Shown here piece by piece: positions 31,228 through 37,429 of a DNA stretch of 48,319 nucleotides. The notes below the pieces were generated by a model that worked only from the letters and a program-made list of their open reading frames with translations, did no database searches and was not told where the DNA came from. Position numbers and translations under genes: made by a program. Location: the IMG/VR virus record IMGVR_UViG_3300012931_000005, positions 1 to 48,319 of that record. One strand, given 5' to 3'. This stretch comes from a virus. Numbering within the stretch: the stretch's first letter is position 1; each line of letters opens with the position of its first letter.

Positions 31228-31895
31228 GCGATAGAACAGAGAAAAGAGCGCGGGAGCTGGCGATATCGATACTGGGCAACGATCCTCAATGGTATGCCGA
31301 AGGCTCGCTGGGTGCCCTCTTGGCCGAGGACGCGGTGTCCATGGCCGCCACCAAAATCGATCACTTCGTCGCGGTCCGCCTTGCCGACCGCCCCCAGCCC
31401 GAAGCGGCGCGAGCGGCACTGAGATCGAGCGAGCTGCTCCCTGGACCCTACGACATGGTGAGGTTAGATACAACAGACAAAATCGGCATAACGCCCGAAG
31501 CGGCGAAGGACGCGCGGGAGCTGGCGGAAGAAATATACGCCTGGTATGAAAACTCACTAGGCCGCCACCCCGACGGGAATGACGACCCGTCTATTGGAGC
31601 GGCAGCGAAGATCGAGCGCTTCGTCGCGGCCCGCGTTTCCGAGTTAGCTCAGGCGTATAACAGAATCGCTCAGGAAAACCTCGAGCTACGAGATCGCCTC
31701 GCCGCCCGTCTCTCGGAGCCCGAGGCTGTCCGATCGCGGATGTGGGATGCCTTCGAGGCTGGCTACATACAGGGGCACAACGACACGGTGGAGTCTTGCG
31801 TGCGCGACAGCAAAGAGGCAGCCTGCGAGTATTTTGAGAGCCGGCCCCTCGCCACGTCCCGCCCCTCAGAGCCGAGCGCGGAGGACAAGAAATGA
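31224..31895 (+). CDS. Hypothetical protein with internal duplication
   Basis: The product is 223 residues from ATG 31224, overlapping the upstream stop. Two related halves are visible: RARELAISILGN with KIDHFVAVRLAD, and DARELAEEIYAW with KIERFVAARVSE. The C-terminal FEAGYIQGHNDTVESCVRDS motif is common in phage proteins of unknown function. The tail is Pro/Ser-rich. The duplication suggests an ancient repeat of a helical unit. Confidence 0.7.
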   Translation: MSDRTEKRARELAISILGNDPQWYAEGSLGALLAEDAVSMAATKIDHFVAVRLADRPQPEAARAALRSSELLPGPYDMVRLDTTDKIGITPEAAKDARELAEEIYAWYENSLGRHPDGNDDPSIGAAAKIERFVAARVSELAQAYNRIAQENLELRDRLAARLSEPEAVRSRMWDAFEAGYIQGHNDTVESCVRDSKEAACEYFESRPLATSRPSEPSAEDKK

Positions 31896-32404
31896 AGTTA
31901 GCCAAATATGTCGCTTATGACGCAGGGAACTGCGAGTCTGAAACCTTCGATACTTTCGAGGAAGCCGAGCGCTGGCTCGATGAGTGCAACTCGGAAGGGA
32001 TCAGTATCGAGATGGTGCAGGGGTATAGCTACATAGCAAAAATTACCCATCGGTCGCATTTCGAGGTCACGGACAAGAAGTCAAATTATCACGAGCATAC
32101 TGAATCATGCCCCGAAGATTGTGCCGGGGAAGAGTGGCCTCACGATTCCGATTTCGATGAAGTGGGCGACGTGCTCTTTCTTCCTGTCGAGGAGCCGAGC
32201 GCGGAGGGGCTGAGGGAGGCGTTGAATCATGGCGCATGGGGCTGCTACATGACGCGCAACTACCTATCCGGAGTCGTTCCGGAAGAGGAGCATCGCGAGC
32301 GCTTGCTCTTGCAGGCGGAGGAGTGGGAACGCCAACTCGTTGAACTGAAGGTCGCCCTCCTCTCCTCGCCTCCCACTGCGCCGGGGCTTGAGGGCAAGTC
32401 TTGA
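31892..32404 (+). CDS. Hypothetical 170-residue acidic protein
   Basis: ATG 31892 overlaps the upstream stop. An acidic alpha/beta start (FEEAERWLDECNSEGISIEM) is followed by a His/Cys-containing segment (YHEHTESCPEDCAGEE) that could bind a metal. The C-terminal half is helical. It ends the first early transcript before the promoter at 32426. No family was recognised. Confidence 0.7.
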   Translation: MKLAKYVAYDAGNCESETFDTFEEAERWLDECNSEGISIEMVQGYSYIAKITHRSHFEVTDKKSNYHEHTESCPEDCAGEEWPHDSDFDEVGDVLFLPVEEPSAEGLREALNHGAWGCYMTRNYLSGVVPEEEHRERLLLQAEEWERQLVELKVALLSSPPTAPGLEGKS

Positions 32405-32425
32405 AACGATTTTTCATTTCCCCTC

Positions 32426-32454
32426 TTGACGCAAGTCGTCTCGAGGTCTAAACT
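32426..32454 (+). promoter_or_regulatory. Sigma-70-like promoter for the recombination genes
   Basis: TTGACG (32426-32431) and TAAACT (32449-32454) are separated by 17 bases in the only clear gap of this stretch. They match five of six and four of six consensus positions. The start site would be near 32461, 23 bases before the first codon of the Cas4/RecB-like nuclease. Confidence 0.7.
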
Positions 32455-32483
32455 TCATTTCGTCCGACATAAAGGAGGCACAC

Positions 32484-33422
32484 ATGCCTGATTCGACGAC
32501 GACGACCGCGTCTCGGTCCAAAGGAACTTCGCGCGGATTCCATTTCCTGAACGAGTACCAGGTCTGTCCCTGGCGCTTCTACTTGCACTACGTCCTCGGC
32601 CTCGAGCCCGTACACCAAGGAAAGGCGCTTCTTTTCGGAACCGCGGTCCATGCGGCCAAAGAAGCCTTCTATAAGGACATGCAACTAGGAGTTCAGACCT
32701 CGACGGCCGACTTCGTCTCCGCAGGGGTTCTGTCCCTCGCTTCGCAGAAAGACCTCTACGAGCGCCGGGACGATTTCGACACTGACGCGAAGCGCCTCGG
32801 ACCGATGCTTGCGGCGTGGCACTCCAAATGGGCCGCGCACGATCTCGACACCTACGAGGTCCTCGCTGTCGAAGAGGAGATCAAGTTCCCGCTGCCTGGG
32901 GGCTTCTCCATGACGGTGCGCCCGGACGCAATACTGCAGGTCCGAATGACCAATCCGCAGCACATCGTCGCCCTCGAAACGAAGTCCACTTCGAAGTCTG
33001 TCGGCGCCATGCAGAAGTCTGTCGCCTGTTCCGGGCAGGTCGATGCGCAGCTTCTTGGGCTGCGGTCCCTTGGCTTCACGGACCCCGATTTCGCAGTCGA
33101 CGTCCTCCCGGACATCCTATACCAACGTCAGAATGGACCTATCCTTGCCGAGCGCCCCTGTCTTCTCGGTCGCTCCAAGCGCGAACTGGCCGAAGCCGCT
33201 CTCGGCTTCTCGGGCATCGCCTCCGAGATTGCGCAGAAGTGCGCCGCCATCGAAGCCCCTGATGCCGAAGTCCCTCCCGAGTTCTACTTCCCACGTAATG
33301 GCCTCGTCTGCGGTCAGTTCGGCTGTGCCTACGAGACCATTTGCAAGGCGCGCACGCGTCCTGGCGATGTTCCGTGCGGCTTCCTCCACGCTGAGGCTTC
33401 GGATGCCTCCATCGAAGTCTGA
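32484..33422 (+). CDS. Cas4/RecB-like PD-(D/E)XK nuclease with Fe-S cysteines
   Basis: The product is 312 residues from ATG 32484, behind AAAGGAGG. Nuclease motifs seen: FGTAVHAAKEAF (His), VRPDAILQV (Asp), ALETKSTSK (E-x-K), with RxxQL-type GQVDAQLLGLR. A first Cys (EYQVCPWRFYLHY) and a C-terminal CGQFGC-x5-C group form the iron-sulfur pattern of AddB/Cas4 nucleases. It would process DNA ends into single strands for the neighbouring Sak4-like ATPase. No CRISPR array is present, so this is a recombination enzyme. Confidence 0.85.
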   Translation: MPDSTTTTASRSKGTSRGFHFLNEYQVCPWRFYLHYVLGLEPVHQGKALLFGTAVHAAKEAFYKDMQLGVQTSTADFVSAGVLSLASQKDLYERRDDFDTDAKRLGPMLAAWHSKWAAHDLDTYEVLAVEEEIKFPLPGGFSMTVRPDAILQVRMTNPQHIVALETKSTSKSVGAMQKSVACSGQVDAQLLGLRSLGFTDPDFAVDVLPDILYQRQNGPILAERPCLLGRSKRELAEAALGFSGIASEIAQKCAAIEAPDAEVPPEFYFPRNGLVCGQFGCAYETICKARTRPGDVPCGFLHAEASDASIEV

Positions 33423-33915
33423 CGCAGTGAAGCGCCCGCTGCTCTTCGCCTTGGCGGCGGCTCTTGTCGCCCTGTGCGTCTTCACCGCAACTGCGCAGTC
33501 CTGGCTCCCGCAGCCTGAGGGCACTAGGCATGTCTACCGCGGTCCGACTGATGAGTCCGTGATTCTTTCAACGTGGGCCTTCGTCAGCTCGGTTCGATAC
33601 GTTGCTCGCGACGACGACCGATGGCTCGAACCGCCGGCCTTCGTCCGCCTCGGCGGCGTGTGCCGAGACTTCGCAACGGCCGAGGTCGCGCTTCTTGAGG
33701 CCAACGACATCGAGTCTCGAGTCGTTGTCATCGCGTCTAAGGACGGTGCCCATGCCCTCGTCGAAGCTCGTCTCGGAATGTCTTGGATCGCCTTCGACCC
33801 ACAGGTCTTTGGACCGTTCGTCGATCTGTCCCACGAACGTGTCCTCGAACGAGTTCCGTTCTCTGTGCTTCGCAACCGAGCGCACTTCACCACGACCAGT
33901 GGTCTGACCTTCTAA
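33403..33915 (+). CDS. Secreted transglutaminase-like cysteine protein
   Basis: The product is about 170 residues from ATG 33403, with GAGG six bases upstream and a 20-base overlap with the nuclease gene; GTG 33427 is an alternative. An N-terminal signal peptide (RPLLFALAAALVALCVFTAT) ends near TAQS. The mature part shows the transglutaminase-like order: GGVCRDFATAEVALL with the Cys near residue 85, HALVEARLG with the His near 116, and AFDPQVFGPF with the Asp near 130. It would act outside the cytoplasm on a peptide or amide bond. Bacterial transglutaminase-like cysteine proteinases are the nearest known group. It might be a wall-active or superinfection-related enzyme. Confidence 0.7.
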   Translation: MPPSKSDAVKRPLLFALAAALVALCVFTATAQSWLPQPEGTRHVYRGPTDESVILSTWAFVSSVRYVARDDDRWLEPPAFVRLGGVCRDFATAEVALLEANDIESRVVVIASKDGAHALVEARLGMSWIAFDPQVFGPFVDLSHERVLERVPFSVLRNRAHFTTTSGLTF

Positions 33916-33980
33916 CGGGTGAGTCCGATTTCGACGCCTACCTCGATCTTGAATGCCGCAATGCGGCGAAGGAGATACTG

Positions 33981-34787
33981 ATGCCCGATGCCTCGATTCC
34001 TGTCAAGCTGCCTCCGGCGCCCTCGAAGCTCAAAGGCCCCGCGTGGCTCAACGACCTCGGCTACTTCGATGACGACAAGTCGATCTTCCAGCGAGCGCTC
34101 ATCTATGGAGAGTCCGGTTCCGGCAAGACGACGTTCCTTGGTTCCTGGCCAAGGCTCCTGGTAATCGACACCGACAAGGGTGGCCGCACGCTGCGCGACA
34201 AGCACATCCCATGCATCCCATGCCTCGAGTCCCGCGGCATTGTCGACCGGGTCTTCGCGATTCTGACCGCGGCTCAGGCCCGTTCGAAGCTCGAACTCGA
34301 CGACGGCCGCGTCCTCGACTTCAACGAAATCGATACCATCGCCCTGGATAGCTTCACTGCCTTCTCCAATAGCGCCATCGCGGACATGCTCTTCGAAATC
34401 GGTAAGGACCCTTTGAAAACGAAGCCGTCCTACGACGAGTATGGCAAGCTTCTCAACATCCAGACCGAACTTGGCAAACGTTTCAAGCGCCTCAGCCTCA
34501 TGTACAACATCGTCGTCACAGCATTGCCCGATGTGAACCGCGACGAGAACACCGGGACCATGTACGGTGGTCCGTTGATGGTCGGCTCTTATCGAAACGT
34601 CGTCATGGGCGACTTCGACGAGGTCTACTACTTCACGACCGAGGGTTCCAAGGACAAGGTCACCTACTTCATGTACAGCGCCAAGATCCAGTTCTTCGGG
34701 GCCAAGACCAAGCTCAAGATCCCCTATCGCGTCGAGGACCCGACCTACGATAAGCTCGTCGCCTTCGATGCGAAGGCCCGCGCTTGA
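33981..34787 (+). CDS. Sak4-like RecA-fold ATPase
   Basis: The product is 268 residues. ATG 33981 is chosen because AAGGAG precedes it; the frame is open further upstream but runs into the transglutaminase-like gene. Walker A GESGSGKT lies at residues 43-50 and Walker B IDTIALDSF near residue 118. A TALPDVNRDENTGTMYGGPL segment and KLKIPYRVEDPTYDKL end match phage Sak4/AAA_24 proteins, single-strand annealing or strand-exchange ATPases. Cas4/RecB-like nuclease, this ATPase and the next ssDNA-binding protein form a recombination module. Confidence 0.85.
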   Translation: MPDASIPVKLPPAPSKLKGPAWLNDLGYFDDDKSIFQRALIYGESGSGKTTFLGSWPRLLVIDTDKGGRTLRDKHIPCIPCLESRGIVDRVFAILTAAQARSKLELDDGRVLDFNEIDTIALDSFTAFSNSAIADMLFEIGKDPLKTKPSYDEYGKLLNIQTELGKRFKRLSLMYNIVVTALPDVNRDENTGTMYGGPLMVGSYRNVVMGDFDEVYYFTTEGSKDKVTYFMYSAKIQFFGAKTKLKIPYRVEDPTYDKLVAFDAKARA

Positions 34788-34969
34788 GTGTCGCGCAGAT
34801 CTTTGCGACCGCGGGCGTCGGCGTCCTGATCGCCATCTGCCTCGCCGTTGGCTTCGTCTGCATCTTCGCCGATACCGCAACGTACTTGCGCGACAGTCTT
34901 CGCATTCTGACCCGTTATCGTCTTGAGCGCAAAGCCTCTAAGCTGCGTGCTGATTTCGATCGTTCATAA
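34784..34969 (+). CDS. Single-pass small membrane protein
   Basis: The start is TTG 34784, in a TTGA overlap with the previous stop, with GAAGG seven bases upstream. One hydrophobic segment (AGVGVLIAICLAVGFVCIF) is followed by a basic tail (YRLERKASKLRADFDRS). The product is 61 residues. The small size and early position suggest interaction with the host membrane. Confidence 0.6.
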   Translation: MSVAQIFATAGVGVLIAICLAVGFVCIFADTATYLRDSLRILTRYRLERKASKLRADFDRS

Positions 34970-35057
34970 GGGCAATTCGCGTGGCCGGACGTTGTCCAAT
35001 GACCACGCAATGCACATACGGGGTTTCGAGGTCCCCTAAACTTCGAAGGAGCACTTC

Positions 35058-35489
35058 ATGGACATGGACTACATCGGAGTAGATGCCGCCGCCGACGATT
35101 GCCTCAAGGCCGGCCGTTACGCGCTCGAGATCCAGGGTCTCGACTCGAACAAGGTCTTCGACAACGAGAAGCACACTAAGGCCATCATGGTCACGGTTAA
35201 CGTACTCGATGGTCCCGAGCAGGACGACGGCTCGAGCCCTATCGGTGCGGTGAAGACCTTTTTCCTGTACTACCCGACTCCGGCTCATAAGGACGGAGGA
35301 AAGGCTTGTGCCTTCCGCATTAACGCTTTCCTCGATGCCTGTGACTTTGCTGACGAGCGCGCTGCGCACCAGGCCATCGACGACGCGGACTTCATCAGCA
35401 AGCGCTTCTACGCCACGGTGAAGGTCGAGGATAGCGCCGAGTACGGCAAGCGCGAAGGCTTCGACCGCTTCGCCGCGGTGCAGGGCTAA
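35058..35489 (+). CDS. DUF669-like ssDNA-binding protein candidate
   Basis: The product is 143 residues; GAAGGAG precedes ATG 35058. The pattern is YALEIQGLDSNKVFDNEKHT, KAIMVTVNVLDGP, FFLYYPTP, then DFISKRFYATVKVED and a C-terminal RFAAVQG. It resembles the DUF669-type protein that often follows Sak4-like ATPases, and would protect or deliver single-stranded DNA in recombination. The call is from synteny and pattern. Confidence 0.7.
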   Translation: MDMDYIGVDAAADDCLKAGRYALEIQGLDSNKVFDNEKHTKAIMVTVNVLDGPEQDDGSSPIGAVKTFFLYYPTPAHKDGGKACAFRINAFLDACDFADERAAHQAIDDADFISKRFYATVKVEDSAEYGKREGFDRFAAVQG

Positions 35490-35558
35490 TACGATGAAGA
35501 ACGCCACCAAGACCAGCGTCGCCATGGCGTTCTAGGACAGTATCCCGCTGAGCCCTAA

Positions 35559-35589
35559 GGGGGACAAGGACCTAAGCGCCTTGTCCCCC
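35559..35589 (+). terminator. Strong terminator hairpin after the recombination module
   Basis: GGGGGACAAGG (35559-35569) pairs perfectly with CCTTGTCCCCC (35579-35589) around a 9-base loop ACCTAAGCG, followed by TCTTC. The loop shares CCTAAG with the hairpin at 22593-22627. It closes the recombination unit before the membrane-protein gene. Confidence 0.75.
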
Positions 35590-35607
35590 TCTTCAAAAGG
35601 ACTGCCT

Positions 35608-36435
35608 GTGATATTGAAGAAGCTGCCCTTGGACATGTGCTTTGGCCTTGTCCTGTTTGTCGTCAACGCGATCTTCTCACTCATTCTATATCTCGAAGTC
35701 GCCTCTGGCGTCTGGTACTACGTCGTCGCTTATTCGCTCCTTGCGGTCTCGTTTGACACCGGCATGATGCTCCTTTGGGTCCGAGGCGTCCATGATCGTA
35801 ACCCTGTCTTCATCGTCGTCGCGTGCGGCTTTGCAATACTGTCTCTGTTTGCCGCGGGCTCAAGTTCCCTTTCGATTGTCGAGGCCCAAAATGCGTCCAA
35901 TACCGTCGTTGCCTCAGAGGTCGCGGATCTCGAGTCCGAAGTCGCCTCGCTTGAGGCCGACCTTGCAACGAACCGAGACGCCATCGCAAAGACTCCTGAG
36001 GACTTCACGACACGACTGCGCGAACTGAACCGAATCTCGGCCGACCTGCGTGCCTCACTTGAGGCCAAGCGACTTGAGGTACGGACCGCGAAACGGATCG
36101 CGGCCTCCAAGACTTCGACCTCAACGTCGATGTTCGACGTCGTCGGAAAAGCTCTCCGAGTTGCGCCCAAGACGGTCGAACTCTGCTTTCTCCTCGGCAC
36201 CTCAGGCATGATGATCGTCGGAGCCTTCGCGCTGACAGCGCCTCGCAAACGTGCCAAAGCGGCGCCCACGTTGCGCACATTGACCTACGGCACGACGACC
36301 CACGCGGTCCTTGCGTCCGGACGGACCCTTTGCGGAAAGCCCTCTGGTCCTGCGATGAGCCCGCCACACTCCCTGTGCCCTGTCTGCTTTGCCCGCTTAG
36401 TCCAGTTGAAGGAGGTTCCTGATGCGAACGCTTGA
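35608..36435 (+). CDS. Membrane protein with coiled coil and zinc-ribbon-like end
   Basis: The product is 275 residues from GTG 35608 with AAAGGA upstream. Hydrophobic segments lie near residues 10-32, 35-60 and 68-88 (CFGLVLFVVNAIFSLILYL, FIVVACGFAILSLFAAGSSS). A coiled coil of heptads (VADLESEVASLEADLATN) spans about 95-165, and a fourth membrane segment lies near 190-212. The end has a CG and CPVC arrangement (LCGKPSG, HSLCPVCFARLV) typical of a small phage zinc ribbon. This unusual combination may be a membrane-bound sensor or superinfection factor. No family was recognised. Confidence 0.75.
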   Translation: MILKKLPLDMCFGLVLFVVNAIFSLILYLEVASGVWYYVVAYSLLAVSFDTGMMLLWVRGVHDRNPVFIVVACGFAILSLFAAGSSSLSIVEAQNASNTVVASEVADLESEVASLEADLATNRDAIAKTPEDFTTRLRELNRISADLRASLEAKRLEVRTAKRIAASKTSTSTSMFDVVGKALRVAPKTVELCFLLGTSGMMIVGAFALTAPRKRAKAAPTLRTLTYGTTTHAVLASGRTLCGKPSGPAMSPPHSLCPVCFARLVQLKEVPDANA

Positions 36436-36976
36436 TCTCGCTAAGTGCCCTTGGTTCAAGTCGGCCAAGATCGACTTCATCCGCGAAGGCCTATTTCGCG
36501 GTGCCCTTGCCTGCAACGTCGTCCTGAATGACGTTCCCGGTGACCCGGACTCGCTTGCACTGCTGTTGAAGGCTCTTCTTCATGCGCGCCTTCCGCCGAG
36601 GCGCAAGATCGTCCACGTCTCTGGTCCAATGTCCGGAGACGATCCGCTCTTGCCCATCGCATGCAATGCGCTCTTCGAGTACGGCTTCCGGGTCCATCTT
36701 GCAGTCAACGGTAACGTCATCCCGCGCCAGATGTCCGAGAGCGTCTCGTGGACCACGGCCTCAGTCCGTGATGCGACTCCGTTCCTGTCGTCCGTGGACG
36801 AGATCATTTACAGCCCGGCACGCGTTGCAGACGGTCAGATCGAGGACCTCGTCTTCCCGCTGCCTCCGGCGCGGCAAACGTTCCTGTTCCTCAATGCCGC
36901 GGCAGGCTTCAGCTTCGACGAGATCGACACTTTCGTCTGCAAGTCGACGCATGATTGGAACGTGGTAGGCGTATGA
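36422..36976 (+). CDS. Hypothetical 184-residue protein
   Basis: GAAGGAGG precedes ATG 36422, which overlaps the upstream gene by 14 bases. The segment KIVHVSGPMSGDDPLLPIAC, followed by ALFEYGFRVHLAVNGNVI and IIYSPARVADGQ, faintly recalls the core of radical-SAM QueE proteins, but the CxxxCxxC cluster is absent. It is therefore listed as unknown. Its stop overlaps the next start (ATGA). Confidence 0.65.
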   Translation: MRTLDLAKCPWFKSAKIDFIREGLFRGALACNVVLNDVPGDPDSLALLLKALLHARLPPRRKIVHVSGPMSGDDPLLPIACNALFEYGFRVHLAVNGNVIPRQMSESVSWTTASVRDATPFLSSVDEIIYSPARVADGQIEDLVFPLPPARQTFLFLNAAAGFSFDEIDTFVCKSTHDWNVVGV

Positions 36977-37146
36977 GCAACAAGGCTGCACGTTCCGTGA
37001 CGTTCGACGTCCTACGCAAAGGTCGTGTGTTTGAGTCTTGGACGACGACGACACACGACATTGATGAGGCCAAGGCCGAGGCCATTGAGGCTCTCGGACT
37101 GCCGCCGGACGTAGTACTTAAGAAGCAACCCAAGGAGTCCAAATGA
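36973..37146 (+). CDS. Small 57-residue protein
   Basis: ATG 36973 is in an ATGA overlap; a longer frame begins inside the previous gene and is not used. A beta start (RSVTFDVLRKGRVFESWTTT) is followed by a helix (DEAKAEAIEALG). It may be a small regulator. Its stop overlaps the next ATG. No motif was recognised. Confidence 0.65.
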   Translation: MSNKAARSVTFDVLRKGRVFESWTTTTHDIDEAKAEAIEALGLPPDVVLKKQPKESK

Positions 37147-37349
37147 ACTTCAGCATCCTCTACCGCAATCACGAGGGCTCCACGTCGAAGTACATGAGTC
37201 CTGAGCGTAGCTTCGAGACTGCGCTTAGGGACTTCTACGCTAAGTTTCATGCGCAGGGCTACACCAAGCACGACGTCATCCGTGTCGAGCGCCTCGGTGC
37301 ACGGCCGTTCAAGCGGAGGTCCTCCAATGCCACGTCAGCGTCCGAATGA
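37143..37349 (+). CDS. Small 68-residue protein
   Basis: AAGGAG precedes ATG 37143, overlapping the prior stop. The product is basic and aromatic (YAKFHAQGYTKHDVIRVERL). It overlaps the next small gene by 23 bases. Function is unknown. Confidence 0.65.
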   Translation: MNFSILYRNHEGSTSKYMSPERSFETALRDFYAKFHAQGYTKHDVIRVERLGARPFKRRSSNATSASE

Positions 37350-37419
37350 GGCCGAACTTGGCGCCCTCGTCGTGAGTGCCTTCCTGTTGCTTCTCGCCGC
37401 GTTCAACCTCCACTTCTAA
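37327..37419 (+). CDS. Thirty-residue membrane micro-protein
   Basis: ATG 37327 has GGAGG seven bases upstream. The product, with hydrophobic segment LGALVVSAFLLLLAAF, is a likely single-pass membrane peptide. Its stop lies eleven bases before the polymerase ATG and overlaps its ribosome site. The good ribosome site makes translation likely. Confidence 0.5.
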   Translation: MPRQRPNEAELGALVVSAFLLLLAAFNLHF

Positions 37420-37429
37420 GGAGCCCCAT

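Noticed and set aside
32484-33422. CRISPR-associated Cas4
   Set aside because: The motifs are shared with phage recombination nucleases, and no cas neighbours or array are present.
35011-35042. Possible promoter before the DUF669-like gene
   Set aside because: TAAACT at 35037 resembles the -10 box of the promoter at 32426, but no -35 box was found at a suitable distance.
35494-35535. Thirteen-codon frame MKNATKTSVAMAF before the terminator
   Set aside because: No adequate ribosome site and no overlap coupling; too little support.
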